Shown in pieces: positions 14,201 to 26,600 of a stretch of DNA of 64,000 bases. The notes below the pieces were generated by a model that saw only the letters and a list, made by a program, of their open reading frames with translations, did no database searches and was not told the DNA's origin. The stretch comes from Opisthocomus hoazin. Lineage: Eukaryota; Chordata; Aves; Opisthocomiformes; Opisthocomidae. The stretch spans positions 21,284,518-21,348,517 of the forward strand of contig NC_134414.1 of assembly GCF_030867145.1 (NCBI RefSeq), written 5' to 3'. The position numbers were made by a program, and so were the translations under genes. Each line of letters starts with the position of its first letter. Position 1 is the first letter of the stretch.

Positions 14201-17200
14201 GCCCCGAGGGAACCAGGAGGGAGCTCTGGAGACCTCCAGGAGAGATGCAATGCCAGCACATGCTCCCTGTTCAGATTCCAGAGCCAAACAGGATGATGTG
14301 CAGCGAGCATGGGCAACATGTAGGCACTTACTGTTGCATGGCTTGGATCATTTGGAGGGACACTTTGTGTCTGTGGTGACTGAGTCCTGTTTCAATCCCT
14401 CTTCAGATCCCGATGATCATTACCACAGCTACCCTGCCGGGTTTAATTTTGGGATCACTGACTGTTTTCCCACAGGCCCTCAATGTCATTTTTTGTTCAG
14501 AGAGTATCATTCTGGCGGCGCGTTAGTAAAGGAAGCTGTTGCCATTTGGACCACTGCTTTGCCTGTTGTGGCGTTGGTACCTGCTGGAAACCCACAGGAG
14601 GATGCCAGAACATTGGAGCCATCAAAGTAATAAAAGCTGCCAGAGAGAGGACAAGAGAAATGCAAGGGCCTGGGAGTAGAGGGGACAAGGACTGATGGAA
14701 AGGCAAAAGAATATAAGATCAGGAGCAGAGGAGACCTTCTGCCCTTTTTTCAAGAGGGGCAGTAGCATGAAAACGTCAGGCATAAACCAGGAAAATCAGA
14801 GAAGAATGAAAACCACTTGGGCTCATAGTTCTCCTGCTGATGAGCTCTCATGCCTGGTGACCTGGACCTCGGCAATTATGAACAACCAAACCACAGCCAG
14901 CAGTGCAAACTATCAGCTCCACAGTATTGCGTACTCACAGCTAATTCAGAGTATGACTGTTAGGGACAATGCTCAGTACTGTGTAAGAATTACCCATTAG
15001 CAAGTGTGGTGCTAATGAAGGAATTTAGCAGACAATTTAGTTTTAGAGTTTAAAGTTGGTATGATTTGCCAGTTTTCTGAATGTTCCCCTCAGTGGTCTC
15101 TAATAGCCTAGCTGATATAATGAAACATATATTCAGTTACATAGGCAGGACCCACCCAAGCTGCAACTGTATCTTGTGCCAGCTATATTTAAGTTACAAT
15201 TTTATTCCCACGTTAAAAGCTGCAGTATAGCCAATGGCTACTTACGAACTTACCGGGGATATAATTGCTGCCCTTTGATCTAGGGCCTGTAAAGCAGAAC
15301 ATTCACTTGGAAGGTGAAACACAAATTGCTGGGGCAGGAGGTCATTTGCCTGATGGTTTTGCACCTCAGGAGTCCTATTTTAAAATTCTTCTAACCACAG
15401 TAGATGCACATTCGCTTTTCAGTTAAAGTGGATTATTCTTATTTGCTAAGATGCTCCCAGGTGCTGGAGCTGCAAGGAGGAATTCAAAGACACTGTGAAA
15501 ATCATTATAAATCACAAGACTTGGTGAATCTATCCCAATTAAAAACCAAAGTTCTTCAAGATTTAACCCAGCTTTTGACTGATAATGGGATCCCAACCAT
15601 GTCAGAATTCTTTAATCTGTTTTAACAAGGGCAGGGAATTAAATCAGTCCACTGACTCAGTCACAGTTTCAAGGAAAGGGCTCAGACTCACAAATAAGAC
15701 AACCCTCTTTCATTTCAGGCTCAGCTAAGCCTCAGTGTTTTATGCTGAGAGCTCACGGATCACTCTTCCCACGTTGCCCTGCCTACCAGTCTTATTTGGA
15801 AACCTCTTTTTGGTGTACTCTTTCCTTCTCATCCTCTGCAATCAAGCGCAGAAGTTTTGTTCGTGATCAGAATGAGCTCAGTGCTGCTAAAGAGGTTTTG
15901 GTCTCAGTTCTTCCATCAAGGTGGCTGTAAACAACTGTAGCACGTCTGGTTTCCTAACGAAAAAGACAGAGAGGAACACTATTTGGAAAAGATGCTATGC
16001 CTATTTCAAAGGCCAGCTTGAGCTATATTTAGGCAGTGCGCAACTGGATGTGGAGGAGGTCCCTGAGCTGTAATGTAATACATGTGTGGAACAGAGTAGG
16101 CACAAATTCCTAATGCCAGCCCCAACAAAGCAGATCAAATGTGGAATAAAATTGGGCAGTTAAAAAGAAATAAATGCAGGATAAAAATCTACACTGGATT
16201 TGCTACCCATATTCTACCCCAAACCTTTTTAGCCCACAAAAGAGCTCCCTCCGTGTTTAAATGTCTCCATCCCAGAAAGAGAAAGAGGCAAGAGCACAGA
16301 GGAGAGAGCGTGGCTCTGGGGAAGCCAGGAGCCCACTGAAGCATCCTGCAGCACTGCAGACACTGGTGGAGGCACAGCCACCCTCAGGACGAGGTAGGAG
16401 CCTTGCACAGCCCTCTCAGGGCAGCAGTGTCCTGCAGGACCACCTCAGCTGCCCACCCTCATCCACTGCTGCTGCTCCTCACTCCACCTTTCTAGCTAGC
16501 AGCACTACGAAAGCAGCCCACTGCTGCTCGGTGTTGTGTCAACCAGACATGAGTAGCTCCAAAACTCACATGGGGGTTCAGAGGAGACCAGGAATGATAA
16601 TTGCTTTATGGCACCTTGGGGAAGCCCCGCTCCAGGGACCTCTGCCTTCTGCTGCACCTTCGGTCACCGTTGATACCCCACTCCCTGTGAAACCCTTGGT
16701 GCAGCCAGTGAAGAATGTGACCTGAAATTCCAATTCAGCCAGCATGGCCTGGAGATGGTCGCTTCAACCTGGTTCCAGGACCTGCCAGTGGCCTGCACTG
16801 GCCAGGGGCGGGCACGAGCTGAAGAGCTACATTTCCAGGAGTCAGGCACCCAGGTGGATAGGCAAAACCTGCGCGTCCATCTCTGCTGTGGCAAACAAGA
16901 CAGCAGCGCTGCGGCCGGAGTCACCCTGCTCACACGTACGGTGTGTTTTATTAGCGAGTGCTAAGCACTTATCAAGTTGCAACTTCCTTTTTAGTTTCAT
17001 AACTACTTAGCTACTTCATAACTACCTCAGGATGCGTAAATAAAAAGGCATGTCTAAACTGTACTGCTGTCTTATTTCTGCCAGGCCTTCAGGAGGGCTC
17101 ATGGTGCCTCTCCCACCGGAGAGATGTCTCCCACTACTGACAATACATGGACCAAAACGCATTTGGTAAAAACGGAGATGAACCAAAAGAGCAGGTATTT

Positions 17201-20200
17201 GGAGATTAAATCAGCCCTGTCTGTTTAATCACTCTGATGCAGCACACCACAAATTTCTGACCTCATATTGATTTTTGATTTCAGTGGGGACGATGTTTAC
17301 GAGAACCAATTGTAACTCGACCTACTTACGCTTTCTTGGTCTAAGAATAGCGTGTTTGGGCCACCGCTGCCTGCCAAGACTGGCAGCTGTTCCTGAGATC
17401 ACTATCAGACATGCTTTAGAGGCTGTTTTCCACTTAAGGAGATCTACATGATGCCTTTTGCCTTTTTTAGGTTTCACTTCTTGATGGGAAAAAAATATTA
17501 ATTTCAAAGTAATTGTGACCTAGAAACAGCCTTGCAAAGAGCTGCCCCGTCCTCTCCCTGCGGCACCACTCGGCAGCTCTCAGCCCACCATTTCATGGTG
17601 CTCGGGGCTCAGCTCCCACTGGTTCACCGCAAGCTGCATCAGGCCCCAATTTTACACCTCTCCTTATGTTATCCTTTTCTGGATTTTCCACTTCATTCTA
17701 ATGCATTTTTCCAGAGAACAAGTACACTCAGGGGTTCCTCGTGACAACTAAATATCTTTGATTTCTTTTTTCCTTTTATTTCTAACTTTAATTTTTTCCT
17801 AGCTTTGGGACTATACAGTACCTTCTAGGTAAGAGCTGTCAGATTTCTCTCCCTGAGATACATTTGTGTTTTACAAAAATCTGAGACTGAAAAAATAACT
17901 GATTGTAAGAATTGGGAGTTGGGGAGGAGGCAGAGAGGGCAAAGAAAAAGGCTTGAATTAATATTTTAAAGAAAACAAAGGAGGACCCTCAGCTCCTTCT
18001 CAGTCGAAAGGCTGTGAAGTCCATGCAACTCGCTCAGTGCATTTCCCAGGAGGTTCAAGGGAGGCCAAAAGCAGCGCCTGGCGTGGCCCTGGCTCTGTGC
18101 CCTGCCGTGCTGGGCTTCTGCTGCAGCCTCCAGAGTTGGACCCTCACTGAGCCTCCCGACCCCAGCATACCCTCCCCCCGGCACCACAGACCCTGGGGGC
18201 TCCTCGGCTCTCCCCACGCACCACAGGGCCGCCTCTGCATGGAGAGCTGAGCAGGAACAGCAGCAGCCGGGGCTGCTGGACATTAATCCCCCAGAGGATT
18301 TATCACTGGGGTTTGCAAGGTGCAGACAGCCTGCGCGCGAGTGCTAAGCTGCGGCCGTTTGCGGCAGGGCTACAAGCCCCAGCAAGGGCAAAGCCGGGCA
18401 CAAGGGCTGCAGCAGTAAGCAGACAGCAGCTCCTTGGTTGTGTGGAGGATTGCCCCAGCGAGTCACAGCATCCCACCCAGCACCAGAACCACCGCCACGC
18501 CGCCCCTCAGTGCTTCTCGGATGCTGAGTGCTGATTATGTTGCACATTCCTCCGCACTGAGAGCAGCTGACAGGTCTTGCGGAGAAAACACGAGCTTCAT
18601 TGCTGCTATCGAAAACCCAAAAGGTCTCTTTCCCCAGGGAGCGCTGGGGAGGAGCTGCTTCTCCCCTGCAGCCCCTGAGATGCACACCAAGCCCTTTCCC
18701 TCCCAGCCACGCAAACCACTGCCCCACCATACAACAGTTTACACTGAGTGTCTAACGGTAAGTTACAGCCAGCCTCTCCATTCCCCAGACCTTTGGAGAC
18801 TGAGGATAGGATTTAACTAGCCCCATGCAGACATCTCCTGAAGGCAGGAGCTGGAGTGTGGGGCTCCACTGCCTTTCTCTTCTTGCTTCTGCTGCTGTTT
18901 GTGGAGACTACGCGTGACCAAGGACATGCCCTGGTAGGCCACGGTCAAAAACTGACCCTGACTGAGAGACTGAAACATAAATGAATTAAGATCTATCTGC
19001 TCTCAGTCTTTGAGACAAAGTCAAGAAAAAAGACATATTTCAAATATGAAGAGCTCCTCAGCAGAATGTGATGTTTATTAATGTGATATTTATTTGCATG
19101 AAACCACTGATATTTATTAATACTTGTCACTCATAATGGACATGTTTTGTGGAAACATGTTCTGATCCATCATTCTTTGTCACCTGATTGCTGTTACTAA
19201 CTGCCATGGCTCCATGACTTGCGGCTTCTGGATATCATAGATCACTTGATTCACACGTGATTGTCATCTTCCTAACTGAGCATTGTAGGTTTTATGAACA
19301 GGAGTCCCCTTATCTCCTCGAGAAGTACACGCAGAGAATTTTAAATTATTTATTACTACCTTTAATTCATAGCCTCTTAACCATTTGATAAATAAAAGTT
19401 CTTCACAACACCCAAAAAGTAATTTCAGCAAGTGCCCTCCCAAAGATATTATTATCATCATTATATTTTAATGCTATAAGTGTAGAGTCTAAAGATCAGA
19501 ACACCACCAGAAAGCACTGAGCAGTTAAATAACAATAATATCCTTTCCTTCAAGATATTGTATCTATGCAAAACAGTATAAAAGGAGGCAGCTAAACTTA
19601 CAGATTTTATTTGCATTTAATGCAAATAAATGCATGAGGAAGCACAAGAAAACTGATGATGCTACTGGTTGAGGGACTGGGGAAAAAACATTTCCACTGA
19701 CACAATCAAAGATATTGTTCTTCATTCAAATTATCCAGCATAGAAAACTTGTGCATTCAAACACCTGGAAAATTGTGACTTACCTGATGTGTACTGATAA
19801 TAATACCCTGTATGTCATCTTTGGTTTGCTCTATTTACCCGGCCCTCATCTTCAGGACACTGTGCTTCATCCCACCCCAGCACTGGAGCACTCATCACCC
19901 TGCCACAGTGATGCACAAGGAAACCAGGGCTGTGGACGGCAGTGATAGAACAGGGAATCCAGCCTGCTCTGAATTGGCTAGATAGTTGCTGCTTTTGACT
20001 CAAGGGATTGCAAACTGTTTCTACAAGGAAGAAAAATCGAGAGTTATGTTGTTTTCCAAGTATGTAAAGCTTTTTTTTCCTCTGAGAGTAAGATGAGACA
20101 GCCAGCAACATACATTGTCTCTGGCCATGACTCCTTCCACCTAAAGTTTCATGCTTTAGTTTTTTTCTTGTGGTTTCACAGAAAACACCTCTCTGGTTGT

Positions 20201-20337
20201 CTACAGAGATGAACCTTGGTGAATTCTCTCCTTCTCTCACAGATGTGGAGCAGCTACCACACCTTTCCTTCCTCCCAAGGTTTTTCCACCAGAGCATTGA
20301 AAACACCTTGGACCGCAGGGTCCAAACTCATCACCTT
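5205..20337. other. Intergenic, 15 kb without a recognised gene
   Basis: No exon, RNA gene or recognisable transposon was seen. The longest open frame here (minus strand, 7855-8496, 213 codons) lies in a GC-richer patch, has no recognisable domain and is probably chance. Locally GC-rich patches occur near 8.3, 16.4 and 18.1-18.5 kb, but none has the CG density of a CpG island. Confidence 0.55.
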
Positions 20338-20600
20338 ATCATAGAATCACAGAATGGTTTGAGTTGGAAGGGACCTTCAGAGGTCCTCTAGTCTAACCCC
20401 CCTGCCATGGGCAGGGACATCTTTCAGTAGATCAGGTTGCTTAAAACTCCATCCAACCTGACTGTGAACACTTCCAATGATGGGGCATCCACAACTTCTC
20501 TGGGCAACCTGTTCCACTGTCCCACCACCCCCATCACCTTGCCAAAACACAGCAGTTTTCCACTGCGCCTAACCAGAGGGGACATTCAGTCTTCCCTTGT
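20338..20600 (-). mobile_element. CR1 LINE 3' fragment (reverse)
   Basis: Reading on the plus strand, it starts with ATCATAGAATCACAGAATGG, the reverse complement of the CR1 tail, followed by GGAAGGGACCTTCAGAGGTC and CCATGGGCAGGGACATCTTT. The next part resembles the degenerate ORF2 C-terminus in antisense (CACAACTTCTCTGGGCAACC). Similarity fades after about 20600. Confidence 0.92.
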
Positions 20601-23600
20601 TTCCCAAAAGGGAAGGCAACTGTCATGGCCAAAAGCTTCCGTGTGTTGACACTAATGCTCAACCCCCAGCACACCATGGATTCGCTCATTCTCCCTCTGT
20701 TTTGTGTTGTTTTGAAAGCATGAAGTCAGAACACACAGAACAGGCACACGTCCAGGCCTAGGGTAACGCATTGGTCCCTCAGAGCAGAGTATGTGGGGGC
20801 CCTGAATAACTAAACACTGTCTTTTCCACTTCTGCTACATCAGTTTTGACCTGGCTAGAGGCTACTTTGGTCCCAGAACAAAACAGAGCCAACTCAGAGT
20901 GAGGGAATGGATAACCTGGCTGTTAAGCTTTGGATAGGCATCTGCAGCACTTATTAGCATGGTATTCAGAGGACTATCTCACAGGCTTTATATCCCCTGT
21001 GTCCCCCGTACATGGACAGTGTTCTCTGAGCTATCAAACATCTTTGGTAGGAAGGAGGTCTGCACTGAGGTATGTCAGAATGTAAGCTATCAAATTGTGT
21101 TTTGCTTTGAGCTTCTTGTTCAATAAGGCAGAGGAAGCCTTTAAAATGAAAACTCTTGCTCTGTTTTTTATCAGCAATTAATATGGAGCACAGTGAATGA
21201 AAACAACATTAAAAAATTTAAAAAATTCTTCATAGAATTGCATTATGCAAATTGTTTTAATAGAAAAGCATGCCTGCTCTATTAGAGCCCATATTGCCTG
21301 CTGGACAGTCATGTTCTTAATCAGACTAATTGCTCCTGCTTCTGCAGTTTAGAGGAAAGGCAGGGATGCACTCAATTGTCAATGTAAATTAAAACTCATT
21401 CACAACCTCAAACTCTGCACCGTGCTCTGCAGCCGCTCAGCTGAGCCACAGACACGCACACCCTTCCCCTCTGCCCCAGCCTGACAACACTGGGAGAGGC
21501 AACAGTTTCTTGCGCGAGTGAAGAAGTGTGGTTGTGCTAATGCACTTGCTCCCTTTTTAATTTAAGCAGGCTGTCTCTCACAACAAGATGACAAGTAAGC
21601 ACTGCAGGAACTGAGGTGGATGTGCATGGACATCTACTGGGTTCACAGCAGCACTACTAGTCTAAAAACTTGTCCCCTAGATGATCAGGGCCTCTGGAGA
21701 TAACTCACACATGCAGAATTGCTGTGTATGTGCACAAGGTGCATAGTGAACAGACAGGCAGTTGGTTGACCTCCCATGTACTTGTCTGCATGGGAAAGGT
21801 GATTTTTATTTGGGAGTACAGTGAAAACACAGAGTACAGTTCTGGAATAGCTTATTTGCCCAGAACAGTGACAGTCAATTTGCCGTGCAAGACGTCCAAG
21901 TGTCCAAGAGCTTACATGCTCTACCTAAAGAAAAGAATTCCATAACAACCTCATTCTCCGTATGGGCTTTCCATATCAGAAACAAAAGCCTGCTCAATAA
22001 TCTTGGACCTTGTCATGCCTCAATATAATACTTTAGTGAATTTTTATGCAGTAATAATTTCAATGGTACACATTTCTGCCAGCACCAAAATCAGGTACCT
22101 GAAAGATGACAAATGATTGTCCCTCCTTCTACTCTCTTGGACTGAAAACAATGTGAGAAACTTCCCATTTCCTACCTACACAGTAGATTTGTTGCCAGAA
22201 GAGCTGGATCTCTATTTGAAACATGAATATAACCTTCAGATCATCAAGTCCAGATCTCTGCTCTTCCAAGATTTTACTTGGAGAAGGGCCCCAAGCCAGT
22301 GCAATTGGATTTGAAGCTTGGATTTATTTTTCCTCTTGCTCTGTTTTCAAAACACCAAAGGTCAAAGGTATGCCATTACTGTAAATTCTTGCACAAATTG
22401 GGAAGACACAGGCCCCTGTGTGTAGTCAGCACCATGATTGCTTTGCAAAGAGCCTGTGGAAACTTTAAGTGAGGAAACAAAGAGTTGGGTTACTGATGCC
22501 AGCTTCAAATATTTAAATACCATGAATCAGATTCCCCCAAATCCAAACAAACAGTTTTCTTTAAATAGCAGCAACTAAGGAGCTCTCTTGACTTCGGCCA
22601 TCATTATTCCTTCGGATCACATTTCATCTGCAATCACAAGGGCAAGAAACATACTTTTTATAAAAGGCAGGACCCTCACCTTATCTCAGATCTCCAGGAC
22701 CCCCAGGTCTAAAAGCTCCCAAGGTGACTAAAAAGATCACAGGCATAGTGCAAAATAAACCTGTCTCCAAATGCTGCTTTGGTTTCCAAGTGCATTGACT
22801 TGGCACCTAGGTAAGCATCAGGTTTCTTCTCTTTTCTTCAGTGCTCTTTTGTCTCACATAGAGGGGAAAAAGACAGTGCTATTTCAGAGGGTAGTGTGAT
22901 AAAATCCTTGCAGGTTGGTCCAGAGTCTCTTCTTCCCCTTTGAAATGCCTTAGATTATGAGATATTTTCAAGTTTAAAAATTGCCAGGGAATGAAATTTC
23001 TTCAGAAGTGTCCTTTGAATCAAAGATAAAAGTGATGCCCAGCAGGTACAGGCTAGCAGTACTCAAAGAAAAGATGAACTCCCAGCAGAAGCTGTGAAAT
23101 TCACTCCCTCTAGTTCTGCCACTGTATCAGACCAGACCATTCTTTATACCTAATCTTTTTTTTTTTTTCCTATCCACTGGCTGTACCAATAAATGTGCAA
23201 TAAATCTGCCTGTGAGTCTGCCTTTCTAGCCCAATTATCCTGCTGTTTATGATCTTTCCTCTGAGAACAGGACTTAGACCACCAAATATTTCATGCAGTG
23301 GCCCAACCTCCATCCAGAGGTGACACATCTGGACACCTGTGCAGCAGGTGGAGCACACCCCGGCACTGTGGGAGTGGGCACTGACTTGGACCTCAGGAAG
23401 GCGATCTTCAACTTCCAGGTTTAGCAATGATCTTCTGATACATTGGTGAGAATTTAACATCTTCTGGGAAAGTTCATTGATATTCTGTGGAATTATACAT
23501 TTGGATGCAATGCTAGGAATGCAGGAAATGCTAAGATCCTTTTGGAGAAGAGGGAAAATGAACCTGGAAAAGCAGGGTAATCATCCAGGCCAGGTACCAG

Positions 23601-26219
23601 GAGAGATGCTAGTGGCGAGAGGAGTGTTTCCAAGAAACCCCGTTTTATCTCCTGCAAATCTGTATTACCATTTCAGCCCATATTCCCCAATTGCCCTCAC
23701 GCCAGCCATGTTGGTTCTCACTCTAATGTAAACCTGAGGCAAGCCAAGGAGAGACGCTCAACCTCGGGATGTATCCCTGAGCCTCTGATGCCACCTCCAG
23801 TTTCCCCAAGAAAGCCAGGTACGCAGAGGAGAGTGACACACAGCCACTTGTTCTGGTAGGGCAAACCACAATGCAGGATTCACTGGTGCTACAGCATAAA
23901 ATCAATGTTGCACTTTAATGTGCATCAGGAAGGAAATGTCATTCTTGTCTGGCTCGCTAAATTAACTTTTAGAAATCTCTAACACACAGTCAGTAAAGAT
24001 TGTTGAGGTCCAGACCATTCATAAGCCACTTCTCATCTCTAACTCCAGAAGTATTTACTAGGGAAGCTGGTGTTTTCCTGTCCCCCTCTAAGACCTGGGA
24101 AACGTGAGTTTGGAAGATCAAATGACTTTCCCCAGACACCTAACAGTCCTGCGGCAGACCGAGTGCCCCTGGCTCAGCTCCTCGGGTCCCAGCTATCGGT
24201 ACGGCTGCTCAGACCGTGGTGGTTTCATTGTGTTATCTGAGAAGCAGTAATAAAATCGCTTATTTCCATGCTTTCTGAGTAACCTGTACTTCATGCACGC
24301 CCATTGTGCTGGTACTGCAGGCAGAAACCCAGTAAGCCTGTGCTGGCTCCTGCATACCCCAACAGCAACCAAACAATACCATGACCTCAGTATGCCAAGT
24401 GGCTTTAATACACTTCTAAGTTAACTGAACGTTGCTGATGTTCTCTGATAAATAAAAGCCCTATAAACTGTTCCCAGCGGTACAGTACGGATCAGGGAGA
24501 AGTGTATCTTAAGACAACTCCTTTACACTGAAGTTTTATATCAAGAATGTGCTGAAGCTTCACCATAAATAATTAAATATCTTTCTAAAATATTAATGTA
24601 GTTTGTTGACGGCTTCTGTTTTGCTTATGGTGTTTCAAAGCTGTTGACTGTAGGCAAGTACAGATCTTACCTCTGATGAAAAAAAGCTTTGAAAATAGTC
24701 TAACACCTCTGCAGTTGAAAGTCTTTTTCTAGACAGGCACTTTTCACTGAAGTGTGCTGTCTGCAAGGCAGCAGTCCTAAGGAGAAAGATCTAAAGATCA
24801 AAACAGAGCACAGTAAAGTCACTGCAAACAAATCTATTCAGTGTTTGACCAACTAATGTCAGCCACTTACAAATGACAGAAGTTTGACTCCATAAGGCCA
24901 CTTCCAGAAATATGCTAGTCTAGATAGAGATGGTCTGAAGCATTAATTGACATTATTTCCAAACTCACTAATACCAAAGGTGGTTATTCCAGGCACTTCA
25001 GTGCTGAGAAATCAGACAACAGACTGTAGTACATCGCTTTCCTTATTATAGTTCCCCTCCATTTCAGAAGAGCTTATGGGTATCAAGGCTGATGGTATCT
25101 AACAAATGAGTACTATCTCAGGTTCTGGAGCCAATCACAATGTTGCAGATAATTAGAACTGCATTTTTAACCTTGGAGAAATGTGACAAAGCTTTTCCAA
25201 TTATTCTTCTGTTCAGAAAAATTCAAGGTTTGCAATCAACTGATGCGGGGGCACAGAGAGGAATCTGGAGTATTCCAGTCTGGACCCTCCGCCAAGCAGA
25301 GGGCACAAGTGCCACAGCTCTGGTGTCAGCTTTATGAGTTAAATACCTGTCTAAGCTCACTCTCCTAAGAATGATCCCACTTGGCCATGAGCAACTTCTG
25401 CTGCGAGCCACATGCCCTCTGCTCGGAACAGCTCCAAGCTGATCCAGCGATAGTATTTCTGTGCTCTTGGTTGATGGTGGCAGCCCGGTAAAAGCAAGTG
25501 TCACAGTGGCTTGCACTGAGCACTAGGGATGTCATGTCAAGAAAGGAGGGTTTATATTAAAGGAAACAGAGAAAATGAAGTATGGAATCAAAAAAATCTT
25601 CCGCTAGCTTATACATAGAGTCCCACATGTGGAAAAGCACTCCCCACAGCCTTACCTTTGTGTCAACACAGTAAAATAACCATTTTCAGAACAAATCACC
25701 TCCTCTTCTCGCAGTAAATCTGCAGAAGAGCATTGCTAATCTGTTGTACCAAATGCAGGAAGCTATTGTTTGTGTTATTATCTGCTGAGCACAGATTTCA
25801 GCGCTGCACACAACTGCAGGGCATTGGTATGCCAGAGCTTGCCTGCTCTGGTGTTCATGTTAAACGGGTTCACACAAGTACCAGTGTAAATGGTCAAATT
25901 CATTATTCCCTCCTAGGAATGTGCTCTCTCCATTTCAAAATGAGAAGGAAGTGCTTCTGTTGACTCCCTCAGCTTTGTCAGAAACCCAGAGCAAGGTTTG
26001 CGTGCAGACCTGTCATTGCAATATGACCTCGAGTCAACTAGGCCATTTCAAAATAAAAAGAGAATATTGAATGTCCCTGGCAGATGGTGACTTCTGTACT
26101 AAGTAGATAAAGTCCATGTACATTTTCAGGGAACATGAATGAAAAGAGTAAGCAGATAAAACTGAAATGTTGCTAGACTTTGGAGCAGAAATGCCATTTT
26201 CTGGGGCATATTCTGCCCC
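20601..26219. other. Intergenic, no gene recognised
   Basis: AT-rich sequence with scattered homopolymers (for example a T run near 23158-23168). No coding or transposon signal that I can defend. Confidence 0.6.
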
Positions 26220-26600
26220 AGGGCTTAGTCTGGAGAAGAGGAGGCTGAGGAGGGACCTTATCGCTCTCTACAACTACCTGAAAGGAGGGTGTAGTGAGGT
26301 GGGGGTCGGTCTTTTCTCCCAACTAACTAGCGATAGGACGAGAGGCAATGGCCTCAAGTTGTGTCAGGGGAGGTTTAGATTGGATATTAGGAAAAATTTC
26401 TTTACTGAAAGAGTGGTCAGGCATTGGAACAGGCTGCCCAGGGAAGTGGTGGAGTCACCATCCCTGGAGGTGTTCAAAGAATGTGCAGATGTGGCACTTT
26501 GGGACATGGTTTAGTAGGCATAGTATTGTCGGGTGGATAGATGAACTTGATGACCTTAGAGGTCTTTTCCAACCTATGATTGTGTTCTATGATTCTATGA
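26220..26600 (+). mobile_element. CR1 LINE 3' fragment
   Basis: It starts within the [20 protein letters not shown] part of ORF2, continues through [23 protein letters not shown] and [19 protein letters not shown] in one open frame, and ends in TTCTATGATTCTATG. It belongs to a subfamily with the GGTGGGGGTCGGTCT segment. It is 5'-truncated and non-functional. Confidence 0.93.

Noticed and set aside
16261..16725. A 154-codon plus-strand open frame
   Set aside because: Pro/Ser-rich, no domain, competing frames in the same patch.
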